NCBI GenBank assembly: GCA_022560215.1
Contig: JADFTO010000005.1
Location: 1-25,835 of the forward strand
DNA length: 25,835 nucleotides
Direction of reading: 5' to 3'
DNA from: Pseudomonadota bacterium
GTDB lineage: Bacteria > Pseudomonadota > Alphaproteobacteria > Rhodospirillales > 2-02-FULL-58-16
Shown here: one piece after another, positions 8,279-16,325 of the stretch
Numbering within the stretch: position 1 is the stretch's first letter
How the letters are laid out: the number at the start of each line of letters is the position of its first letter
Made by a program: the position numbers and the translations under genes
Notes under the pieces: model-generated
The model's database searches: none
The model's input: the letters and a program-made list of their open reading frames with translations, nothing else
What the model was told of the DNA's origin: nothing

Positions 8279-11206
8279 ATGACCAAGACCCCCGACAACA
8301 CGCCAGCCCCCGGCGAGGGGACGGAACGGGAAGCAGCGATCCTCGGGGTCGTCGGGGATCTCACGACCGATCTCCACCCCGGGCGGGCCGTGCCGGTCGC
8401 CCTCGATTCGGCGCTGGACCGGGACCTGGGGCTGGACAGCCTGGCCCGGGCGGAGCTGCTGGTGCGCATCGAGGACGCCTTCGACGTGACCCTGTCCGAA
8501 CACGTCCTCGCCCGCGTCGAGACGCCCCGGGACCTGCTCAGGGAAGTGCTCGGCGCCGGCGGCTCCAAGGGACCCTCCATGCCCCTTGGATCGTCCGGGA
8601 TCGACCTCGGAGAAGCGGAAGCGCCGCCCCTGGGCGCCTCGACCCTCGTCGACGTTCTGGACTGGCACGTCTCGGCCCATCCGGACAGGCTTCACATCCG
8701 GCTCTATGACGACGACGGCGACGGCGAGGCGATCACGTATTCGGACCTCCACCAGGGGGCGGAACGGGTGGCGGCCGGGTTGCAGCGGCATGATCTGCGC
8801 CCCGGGGAGGCCGTGATCATCATGCTGCCCACCGGGCGCGAATACTTTTACAGCTTCTTCGGCATCCTGCTCGCCGGCGGGGTTCCCGTCCCCATCTATC
8901 CGCCGACGCGGCTTTCCCGGCTCGAGGACCACCTGCGCCGCCACGCCGGCATCGTGGAGAACTGCCAGGCCGGCATTCTCATCACCCAGCCGGACGCAAA
9001 GCGGATCGCCGGCCTCATGTCCTCCCAAGCCGAAAGCCTGAGGACGGTGGCGACGGTGGACGAGCTGTCGTCTGGCGGCGGCGTGCCCGACCGGCCGGCC
9101 CTCGGCGCCCGGGACACGGCCTTCCTGCAATACACGTCGGGCAGCACGGGGCGGCCCAAGGGCGTGGTGCTCAGCCACGCCAACCTGCTCGCCAACATCC
9201 GGGCCCTGGGCGAAGCCATGGAGGTGACGCCCGCCGATGTCTTCGTGAGCTGGCTGCCCCTCTACCACGACATGGGCCTGATCGGCGCCTGGCTCGGCAG
9301 TTTCCATTACGCGATGCCGCTGGTCATCATGTCGCCGCTCGCCTTCCTGAGCCGTCCCAGGCGGTGGCTTTGGGCCATGCACCGCTATCGGGGCACTTTG
9401 TCGGCGGCCCCCAACTTCGCCTACGAGCTCTGCCTCAGGAGCATCAAGGACAAGGATCTGGCGGACCTGGACCTCGCATCCTGGCGCCTCGCCCTCAACG
9501 GGGCCGAGGCGGTAAGCCCCGACACCCTGGAACGTTTCGGCCGGCGTTTCGCCGCCTGCGGTTTCCGTCCCCAAGCCCTGGCCCCGGTCTATGGCCTGGC
9601 CGAGTGTTCCGTCGGCCTCACCTTCCCGCCCCTGGGCCGGGGTCCGCTGATCGACCGCGTCAAGCGCCTGGAATTCACCACCACCGGCCGCGCCCGGCCC
9701 GCGGCCGAATCGGACGCCAAGGCGCTCAAGTTCGTGGCCGCCGGCCCGCCGCTGCCCGGGCACCAGATCCGCATCATCGACTCGGGAGGCAGGGAGCTGC
9801 CCGAGCGCCGGCAAGGGCGGCTCCAGTTCACCGGCCCCTCGGCCACCAGCGGCTATTTCCGCAACGCGGCCGAGACCCGCCGCCTGTTCGACGGCGAGTG
9901 GTTGGATTCGGGGGACCTCGCCTACATCGCCGGCGGCGACGTCTACATCACCGGGCGGGTCAAGGACGTGATCATCCGCGCCGGCCGCAACATTTACCCC
10001 GAGGAGCTGGAAGAAGCCGTCGGCGACGTGCCCGGCATCCGCAAGGGCAACGTGGCCGTCTTCGGCACCAAGGACGCGGCCTCGGGCACCGAAAGGCTGG
10101 TCGTGCTCGCCGAAACCCGGAAAAGGGACCCGGGCGACCGGGAGGCCCTGCGCCTGATCATCAACGGGCTCGCCCAGGACCTGATCGAAGCCCCGCCCGA
10201 CGAAGTGGTCCTGGCGCCCCCCAACACCGTGCTTAAGACCTCCAGCGGGAAAATCCGGCGCGCCGCCAGCCGGGAAATCTACGAGCGCGGCCTGATCGGC
10301 AAGCCGCGCCGGGCCGTCTGGTGGCAGATGGCGCGGCTGGCGCTGGACGCCCAGGCCTCCCGACTTCGGCGGGCAAGGAGCCGGATCGCCGCCGGACTGT
10401 TCGCGGCCTACGCCTGGAGCCTGCTTCTGGCGCTGGTCCCGCCCACCTGGCTGTTGGTCTGGGCCCTGCCCGGCCTCGCCAGGCGCTGGGCGGTGGCGCG
10501 GGCCGCGGTCGCCATCCTGGCCCGCGCCACCGGCACCCCCCTCACGGTGCGGGGGCTGGAGAACTTGCCATCAGGCGCTTGCGTGATCGTGTCCAATCAC
10601 GCGAGCTACCTGGACGGCCCCCTCATGGCCGCCGTCCTGCCCCGCCCGGTCGCCTTCGTCGTCAAGGCGGAACTGACGGACCAGTTCGTGTCCCGCGTCT
10701 TCCTCGGCCGCCTGGGGGCCGAGTTCGTCGAGCGGTTCGACAGGGAAAAGGTGCTCGACGACGCCCGCAAGGTGGCCGGCCTGGCCCGGGCCGGCCGCTC
10801 GCTCATGTTTTTCGCCGAAGGCACCGTCGTGCGCATGCCCGGCCTGCTGCCCTTCTACATGGGCGCCTTCGTGACGGCGGCGGAGGCCGGCGTCCCGGTG
10901 GTCCCCATCGCCATCCGGGGGACGCGCTCCATGCTTCGCGACGATTCCGGCTTCCCCCGCCCGGGCGCCATCACCGTCACCATAGGGGAGCCCATCGAGG
11001 GGAGCGGGGGAAACACTTGGGCCTCGGCGCTGAAGCTCCGCGACGCGGCCCGGGCCTATATCCTAAGCCACTGCGGGGAGCCCGACCTGGAACGGGAGGG
11101 CTCGCCCCTCCCGGAACCGGCGGCCAAGGGGTCCGAACCCTCGACAAGGCTTGGGCGGCCGCCCCTCAGGCGTTCAGGTCCTCGCCGGCGGCGGCGCGGC
11201 GGATGA
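8279..11206 (+). CDS. ACP / fatty-acyl-AMP ligase / PlsC acyltransferase fusion protein
   Basis: The 975-residue protein has three modules. Residues about 15-95 are an acyl carrier protein with the phosphopantetheine site LGLDSLARAEL (S54). Residues about 115-670 are an AMP-forming ligase: YTSGSTGRPKG (285-295), PLYHDMGLIG (327-336), YGLAECSVGLTFPP and the catalytic TSSGKIRR with K658. The PLYHDMGLIG and NGAEAV features are typical of fatty-acyl-AMP ligases, which load acyl-AMP onto a carrier protein rather than CoA. A hydrophobic stretch (about 704-734) leads to a PlsC-like domain with NHASYLD (H774, D779) and FAEGT (845-849). The design suggests activation of a fatty acid, loading onto the fused ACP and transfer to an acceptor at the membrane. 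The C-terminal 40 residues are proline/arginine-rich. The last 41 bp overlap the convergent lysS end. Confidence 0.85.
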   Translation: MTKTPDNTPAPGEGTEREAAILGVVGDLTTDLHPGRAVPVALDSALDRDLGLDSLARAELLVRIEDAFDVTLSEHVLARVETPRDLLREVLGAGGSKGPSMPLGSSGIDLGEAEAPPLGASTLVDVLDWHVSAHPDRLHIRLYDDDGDGEAITYSDLHQGAERVAAGLQRHDLRPGEAVIIMLPTGREYFYSFFGILLAGGVPVPIYPPTRLSRLEDHLRRHAGIVENCQAGILITQPDAKRIAGLMSSQAESLRTVATVDELSSGGGVPDRPALGARDTAFLQYTSGSTGRPKGVVLSHANLLANIRALGEAMEVTPADVFVSWLPLYHDMGLIGAWLGSFHYAMPLVIMSPLAFLSRPRRWLWAMHRYRGTLSAAPNFAYELCLRSIKDKDLADLDLASWRLALNGAEAVSPDTLERFGRRFAACGFRPQALAPVYGLAECSVGLTFPPLGRGPLIDRVKRLEFTTTGRARPAAESDAKALKFVAAGPPLPGHQIRIIDSGGRELPERRQGRLQFTGPSATSGYFRNAAETRRLFDGEWLDSGDLAYIAGGDVYITGRVKDVIIRAGRNIYPEELEEAVGDVPGIRKGNVAVFGTKDAASGTERLVVLAETRKRDPGDREALRLIINGLAQDLIEAPPDEVVLAPPNTVLKTSSGKIRRAASREIYERGLIGKPRRAVWWQMARLALDAQASRLRRARSRIAAGLFAAYAWSLLLALVPPTWLLVWALPGLARRWAVARAAVAILARATGTPLTVRGLENLPSGACVIVSNHASYLDGPLMAAVLPRPVAFVVKAELTDQFVSRVFLGRLGAEFVERFDREKVLDDARKVAGLARAGRSLMFFAEGTVVRMPGLLPFYMGAFVTAAEAGVPVVPIAIRGTRSMLRDDSGFPRPGAITVTIGEPIEGSGGNTWASALKLRDAARAYILSHCGEPDLEREGSPLPEPAAKGSEPSTRLGRPPLRRSGPRRRRRGG

Positions 11207-12749
11207 GCGCGATGGTCTCCTCGAGGCCGTAAACGGCGATGAACGAACCCATGCGCGGCCCCTGGGACTGGCCGAGGAGGATTTCGTAGAGGGCCTTGAA
11301 CCATGATTTCAGGTCGGGGAAGGGGTGGCGCTTGCCGACCTCGTAGACCTCGGTCTGGATGGCCTCGGAATTCGAGTCCCCGGGCAGGGCCTCGAGCACG
11401 CCCGCCAGGTCCACGAGGGCCGCCTTTTCTTCTTCCGTCGGCGGCCGGTAGCGCTTTCCGGGCTTGACGAAATCCTGGTAGTAGGTGATGGCGTGGTCCA
11501 CCAGCCGGTCCATGATGGGCGAGGATTGGGGCTTCGCTCCCGGCCGGTAGCGGCTGATGAAATGCCAGAGAACAGCCGGGTCCTCGGTGTTGCAGACGCT
11601 GGCCAGGTTCAACAGCACGCCGAAGGTGACGCGGGCGTCCAGGGCGGGCGGGCGGCCCCGGTGGATGTGCCAGACCGGGGCCTCGAGGCGCTTGGCCTCG
11701 TCCAGGCCGGGGTACGCCTCCAAATGCTGGAGGTAATCGTCGACGCTTTTCGGGATGACGTCGAAGTGGAGCCTTTTGGCCGCCTTCGGCTTCTGGTACA
11801 TGAAAAGCGACAGGCTCTCGGCGGGCGCGTAGCGCAGCCATTCCTCCACCGCGATGCCGTTTCCCTTGGACTTGGAAATCTTCTCCCCGTTCTCGTCCAG
11901 AAACAGCTCATAGGTGAAGCCGGCGGGCGGGGCGTGGCCGAGGATGCGGCAGATCTTACCCGAAAGCCGGACCGAATCGATCAGGTCCTTGCCCGACATC
12001 TCGTAGTCCACGCCCTGGGCCGCCCAGCGCATGGCCCAGTCCACCTTCCACTGGAGCTTGCACAGCCCCCCGGTGACCGGGGTCTCGACCTTGTTCCCGT
12101 CCCCGTCCTCGTAAACGATGGTGCCGGCGCCGGCGTCGCGCCCGACCACGGGGGCCTCCAGCACCCTGCCCGTCTTCGCACAGACGGGCAGGAAGGGGCT
12201 GTAGGTGGCGCGGCGCTCGGGCCCGAGGGTCGGCAAAATGACGTCGATCACCGCCTCATAGCGTTCGAGCACCTTCAACAGGACGGCATCGAACTGGCCG
12301 CTTTGGTAACACTCCGTGGCGCTCTTGAACTCGTAGTCGAAACCGAACTCGTCGAGGAAGGCGCGGAGCCGGGCGTTGTTATGGGCACCGAAGCTCTCAT
12401 GGGTGCCGAAGGGATCGGGGATGGCGGTCAGGGGCTTGCCCAGGTGTTCCGCCATCATGTCCTGGTTGGGCACGTTGGGGGGCACCTTGCGCAGGCCGTC
12501 CATGTCGTCGGAAAAGGTGAACAGCCGGGTCGGTACGTCGGAAAGGGTGGCGAAGGCATGGCGCACCATGGAGGTGCGCGCCACCTCGGCGAAGGTGCCG
12601 ATATGGGGCAGGCCCGACGGGCCGTAGCCGGTCTCGAACAGCGCGTAGCCCTTCTCCGGCACCCCATCGCCCAGGCGCTTGAGCAGGCTCCGGGCCTCGG
12701 CGAAGGGCCAGGCCTTGGCGTCAAGGGCTTGGCTGCGAAGATCGCTCAT
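11166..12749 (-). CDS. lysS: Lysyl-tRNA synthetase, class I
   Basis: This 527-residue enzyme charges tRNA(Lys). It is the class I form found in archaea and many Alphaproteobacteria, unrelated to the class II LysS of E. coli. The HIGH motif appears as GPSGLPHIGTF (H49-T52) and the KMSKS loop as KISKSKGN (290-297). Other family landmarks are TFSDDMDGLRKVP in the N-terminal half and GLCKLQWKVDWAMRWAAQGVD before the KMSKS loop. The gene lies 3 nt after ubiD and is probably cotranscribed with it. Its 3' end overlaps by 41 bp the C-terminal tail of the convergent acyl-AMP-ligase fusion gene. The length is normal for the family. Confidence 0.96.
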   Translation of the reverse strand: MSDLRSQALDAKAWPFAEARSLLKRLGDGVPEKGYALFETGYGPSGLPHIGTFAEVARTSMVRHAFATLSDVPTRLFTFSDDMDGLRKVPPNVPNQDMMAEHLGKPLTAIPDPFGTHESFGAHNNARLRAFLDEFGFDYEFKSATECYQSGQFDAVLLKVLERYEAVIDVILPTLGPERRATYSPFLPVCAKTGRVLEAPVVGRDAGAGTIVYEDGDGNKVETPVTGGLCKLQWKVDWAMRWAAQGVDYEMSGKDLIDSVRLSGKICRILGHAPPAGFTYELFLDENGEKISKSKGNGIAVEEWLRYAPAESLSLFMYQKPKAAKRLHFDVIPKSVDDYLQHLEAYPGLDEAKRLEAPVWHIHRGRPPALDARVTFGVLLNLASVCNTEDPAVLWHFISRYRPGAKPQSSPIMDRLVDHAITYYQDFVKPGKRYRPPTEEEKAALVDLAGVLEALPGDSNSEAIQTEVYEVGKRHPFPDLKSWFKALYEILLGQSQGPRMGSFIAVYGLEETIALIRRAAAGEDLNA

Positions 12750-12752
12750 GGC

Positions 12753-14255
12753 CTACTTCCAGATGGGCCGGCCGCTGCCCGGCAGGCCGTAAGCCTCCCA
12801 CTTGCGGGTGACTTCCTCGATGATGTCGTCACTCATGCGGATCACCCGCCCCCATTCGCGCTTGGTCTCGGGCGGCATCTTGGCGGTGGCGTCGATGCCC
12901 ATCTTGGCTCCCAGCCCCGCCTCGGGCGAGGCGAAGTCGAGGCTGTCGATGGGGGTGTTCTCGATCACGGTCACGTCGCGGGCCGGGTCCACGTTGGTGG
13001 AGATCGCCCACACCACGTCCTTCCAGTCCCGCGCGTCGATGACGTCGTCCACCACGATGACGAACTTGGTGTAGGTGAACTGGCGCAGGTACGACCAGAC
13101 GGCGAACATGATGCGCTTGGCGTGGCCCGGATAGGCCTTTTTCATGGACACCACGGCAACCCGGTAGGAGCACGCCTCCGGCGGCAGCCAGAAATCGACG
13201 ATCTCCGGGAACTGCTGGGTGATCAGCGGGATGAACACCTCGTTCAGGGCCTGGCCCAGGACCGAGGGCTCGTCCGGCGCCCGGCCCGTAAAGGTGGAAA
13301 GATAGATGGGGTCACGGCGCATGGTGATGGCGCTGATGGTGAATACGGGGAAGGAATCCTCGGCGTTGTAGTAGCCGGTGTGATCGCCGAAGGGGCCTTC
13401 CACGCCCGTCTCATGGAGCGAGACATGGCCCTCGATGACGATTTCGGCGCTTGCGGGCACCTCCAGGGGGACCGTCCTGCAGGACGCCAGTTCCAGCCTT
13501 TCGCCGCCGAGCAGACCGGCGAACTGGTATTCGGACAATGTGTCGGGCACGGGCGTCACCGCCGCCAGGATGGTGCCGGGATCGGCGCCGATGACGGCCG
13601 CCATCGGCATGGGATCGGACCGGCTCTCTTTCCAGCGGGCGAAATGCCGGGCCCCGCCCCGGTGCCTGAGCCAGCGCACGAGCGTGGACCTCGGCCCGGT
13701 CACCTGCATGCGGTAGATGCCGAGGTTGGCGCCCTCGTCCTCATCGGGGCCACGGGTCACCACCAGGGGCCAGGTGATCAGCGGCCCCGGCTCCCCCGGC
13801 CAGCAGGTCTGGACGGGGAGGCGGCTCAAGTCCACGTCGTCCCCTTCCCACACCACTTCCTGGCACGGGGGACTGGACGTCTTCTTCGGCCTCATGGACA
13901 GCGCCGATTTGAGCAGGGGCAGCAGGTTCAGGGCCTGGCGCCAGCCGCCGGGGGGTTCGGGCTGCCTGAGGAAGGCCAGCATCTCCCCCACCTCGCGCAA
14001 CTGGCCGGGTTCCCGGTTCATGCCCCAGGCGACCCTCTCCACCGTGCCGAAAAGGTTCACCAGCACCGGCATGCCGAAGGGCTCGCCGCCTTCTCCCACC
14101 ACGTTCTCGAACAGCACCGCCGGCCCGCCCTCGGCCAGGAGGCGGGTCTGTATCTCGGTCATCTCCAGGTTCGGGGAAACCGGCTCGGTAACGCGCACGA
14201 GCCGCCCTTCCCGCTCCAGGCGGTCCATGAAATCGCGCAAGCTGACGTATGACAT
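12753..14255 (-). CDS. ubiD: 4-hydroxy-3-polyprenylbenzoate decarboxylase (UbiD)
   Basis: The 500-residue length matches E. coli UbiD (497). UbiD removes the carboxyl group of polyprenyl-hydroxybenzoate in ubiquinone synthesis and needs prenylated FMN made by UbiX, which is not in this window. Family features include an N-terminal SLRDFMDRLEREGRLVRV, ITWPLVVTRGPDEDE in the middle, NLGIYRMQVTGP, and EGPFGDHTGYYN, whose Glu and His match the cofactor and catalytic region of UbiD enzymes. The C-terminal part VDDVIDARDWKDVVWAIST is also typical. Its 3' neighbour lysS follows after 3 nt. A gene of the wider UbiD decarboxylase family with another aromatic substrate is a less likely alternative. Confidence 0.92.
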   Translation of the reverse strand: MSYVSLRDFMDRLEREGRLVRVTEPVSPNLEMTEIQTRLLAEGGPAVLFENVVGEGGEPFGMPVLVNLFGTVERVAWGMNREPGQLREVGEMLAFLRQPEPPGGWRQALNLLPLLKSALSMRPKKTSSPPCQEVVWEGDDVDLSRLPVQTCWPGEPGPLITWPLVVTRGPDEDEGANLGIYRMQVTGPRSTLVRWLRHRGGARHFARWKESRSDPMPMAAVIGADPGTILAAVTPVPDTLSEYQFAGLLGGERLELASCRTVPLEVPASAEIVIEGHVSLHETGVEGPFGDHTGYYNAEDSFPVFTISAITMRRDPIYLSTFTGRAPDEPSVLGQALNEVFIPLITQQFPEIVDFWLPPEACSYRVAVVSMKKAYPGHAKRIMFAVWSYLRQFTYTKFVIVVDDVIDARDWKDVVWAISTNVDPARDVTVIENTPIDSLDFASPEAGLGAKMGIDATAKMPPETKREWGRVIRMSDDIIEEVTRKWEAYGLPGSGRPIWK

Positions 14256-14406
14256 GGCGCTATGTTTAGCGGGTCGCGCCGTCCCTGCACAAGCAGCCCG
14301 GCGCCGGAGCGCCCAAGGGGAGGCGCCGAATCTGTTGTGTCGGCCGGCAAAGACCGATACCTTTTATGCCGCAGTTAGGGAATCGGGCTTTAACATCATG
14401 AGCCTA

Positions 14407-14429
14407 GGGGTTGCTCCGCGAGCATCCCC
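14407..14429 (+). promoter_or_regulatory. Hairpin in the leader of the HD-GYP gene
   Basis: Arms GGGGTTGCTC (14407-14416) and GAGCATCCCC (14420-14429) pair with one mismatch around a CGC loop. The hairpin ends 24 nt before the start codon and just upstream of the purine-rich TAAGGAGCTTTAAGGA region that should hold the ribosome-binding site. It could modulate translation or mRNA stability. There is no T-run, so it is not a terminator. The rest of the 14256-14453 gap holds no feature I can name. Confidence 0.45.
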
Positions 14430-14453
14430 TTCACCTAAGGAGCTTTAAGGAAC

Positions 14454-16220
14454 ATGGCCGCAAGGACCGAGCAGGACCAGAGCTTCGCCAGGCTGATCCA
14501 GATCGGCATCGCGCTGTCGGCGGAGCGCAACCATGCCCGCCTCATGGAAAGGATCCTCATCGAAGCCAAGGACATGTGCAACGCCGACGGCGGCACGCTC
14601 TATCTGCGCACCGACGACGACCGCCTCAAGTTCGAGATCATGCGCACCGATTCCCTCGACATCGCACTCGGAGGCACCACGGGCAAGGAGTTAACCTTCC
14701 CCTCCATCGCCATGTACAACGATAAGACCGGCGACCCCAACCACAGGAACGTCGCCACCTACGCGGCCCTGACGGGGGAGTCCGTCAACATCGCCGACGC
14801 TTACGAAACCGAGGACTTCGACTTCTCCGGCACCAAGAAGTTCGACCAGGGAACCGGCTACAGGTCCAAGTCGTTCCTCACCGTGCCCATGAAGAACCAC
14901 GAGGGAGACGTGATCGGCGTCCTGCAGCTTCTCAACGCCCAGGATCCCGAGACCGGCGAGGTCATCCCCTTCCCCAGCGACATCCAGCCCCTGATCGAGG
15001 CCCTCACCTCCCAGGCGGCGGTGGCCCTCGACAACCAGTTGCTTCTCCAGGCCCAGAAGGAGCTGCTCGATTCCTTCATCGAGCTGATCGCGTCCGCCAT
15101 CGACGCCAAGTCCCCCTACACCGGCGGCCACTGCCAGCGCGTGCCGGAACTCACCAACATGCTGGCCAAGACGGCGTGTTCGTCCACCGACGGGCCGTTC
15201 AAGGATTTCGACCTCACCGAGGATCAGTGGTACGAACTGCACATCGCCGGGTGGCTGCACGACTGCGGCAAGGTGACGACGCCCGAATACGTGGTCGACA
15301 AGGCCACCAAGCTGGAAACCATCTACAACCGCATTCACGAAATCAGGACCCGCTTCGAGGTGATCAAGCGGGACGCCGTCATCGACCATCTCAAGGCCGG
15401 GGGCGGGGACGAGAAAAAGCTGGACCAGGAGCTGAAGGACCGGCTGGCCCAGATCGACGATGACTTCGAATTCATCGCCAAGTGCAACATCGGCGGCGAG
15501 TTCATGGGGCCGGAACTGATCGAGCGGGTGAAGCAGATCGCGTCCATTCGCTGGCAGCGCACCATCGACGACCGGCTCGGCATCTCGCAGAACGAAATGA
15601 AACGCAAGGGCAAGCCGTCGAAGAGCAAGCTCCCCGTCAGCGAGCCCCTGCTCGGCGACAGGGCCGACCATCTCATTCCCTACGATGAGGGCGAGAAGAA
15701 CAGGTATGACGAGAGTTTCGGCTTCCGTCTCGATTTTCCAGAGCACAAATACAACCAGGGAGAGGTCTACAACCTATCCATCGCGCGGGGCACCCTGACG
15801 GCGGAAGAGAGGTTCAAGATCAACGACCACATCATGCAGACCATCTCCATGCTGGAACAGCTGCCTTTTCCGAAGCACCTGGCCCGGGTCCCCGAATACG
15901 CCGGCGCCCATCACGAGAAAATGGACGGCACCGGCTATCCCAGGCGAATCAAAAAGAACGACATGTCCATCCCCGCCCGCATCATGGCCATCGCCGACAT
16001 CTTCGAGGCCCTGACCGCCGCCGACCGGCCCTATAAGCCGCCGAAGACCCTGAACGAGAGTCTGCGCATCATGTCTTCCATGAAAAAGGACCACCACATC
16101 GACGGAGACCTGTTCGAGCTGTTCCTCAGGTCGGGTATCTACATGGAGTACGCGAAGAAGTTCCTGAAGCCCGATCAGATCGACGAGGTGGACATCGAGA
16201 AGTACCTGGACGGCGACTGA
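14454..16220 (+). CDS. GAF domain / HD-GYP phosphodiesterase with inserted segment
   Basis: The 588-residue protein has an N-terminal GAF sensor domain (about residues 20-195, including NADGGTLYLRTDDD and SFLTVPMKNHEGDVIGVLQL), a helical connector, and an HD-GYP domain (about 205-560). The HD pair is H269-D270 in GWLHDCGKVTTPE. The GYP signature is HHEKMDGTGYP (486-496), followed by MSIPARIMAIADIFEALTAA and DRPYKPPKTL. HD-GYP proteins hydrolyse cyclic-di-GMP to pGpG or GMP. About 155 residues (roughly 290-445) separate the HD motif from the GTLTAEERFKINDHIMQTIS helix that normally follows closely; this insertion is rich in charged residues. There is no transmembrane segment, so it should be a cytosolic sensor. 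The GAF ligand is unknown. Confidence 0.9.
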   Translation: MAARTEQDQSFARLIQIGIALSAERNHARLMERILIEAKDMCNADGGTLYLRTDDDRLKFEIMRTDSLDIALGGTTGKELTFPSIAMYNDKTGDPNHRNVATYAALTGESVNIADAYETEDFDFSGTKKFDQGTGYRSKSFLTVPMKNHEGDVIGVLQLLNAQDPETGEVIPFPSDIQPLIEALTSQAAVALDNQLLLQAQKELLDSFIELIASAIDAKSPYTGGHCQRVPELTNMLAKTACSSTDGPFKDFDLTEDQWYELHIAGWLHDCGKVTTPEYVVDKATKLETIYNRIHEIRTRFEVIKRDAVIDHLKAGGGDEKKLDQELKDRLAQIDDDFEFIAKCNIGGEFMGPELIERVKQIASIRWQRTIDDRLGISQNEMKRKGKPSKSKLPVSEPLLGDRADHLIPYDEGEKNRYDESFGFRLDFPEHKYNQGEVYNLSIARGTLTAEERFKINDHIMQTISMLEQLPFPKHLARVPEYAGAHHEKMDGTGYPRRIKKNDMSIPARIMAIADIFEALTAADRPYKPPKTLNESLRIMSSMKKDHHIDGDLFELFLRSGIYMEYAKKFLKPDQIDEVDIEKYLDGD

Positions 16221-16291
16221 TCCTCGCCCTGTGCGAAACCGCCAAGAATAGGGAGGAACCGATGCGAATGTTTCCGCACGCCCTTTGGCAT

Positions 16292-16325
16292 TAGAGCGCT
16301 ATCGGGCTATCGCGATAGCGCTCTA
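16292..16325. repeat. Perfect 12-bp inverted repeat at the 3' end of copA
   Basis: Arms TAGAGCGCTATC (16292-16303) and GATAGCGCTCTA (16314-16325) flank a 10-nt loop. The right arm encodes the last copA codons, and the TAG stop (16309-16307) lies in the loop. A stable hairpin here could act as a terminator or mRNA stabiliser for the copper operon and may also serve the convergent HD-GYP gene. No T-run follows on either strand. The adjacent 16279-16290 sequence recurs at 22678-22689 in the opposite orientation. Confidence 0.6.

Noticed and set aside
11325..14252. 975-codon plus-strand open frame across lysS and ubiD
   Set aside because: Both underlying minus-strand genes carry complete catalytic motifs. 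The plus frame is a codon-bias shadow without family features.
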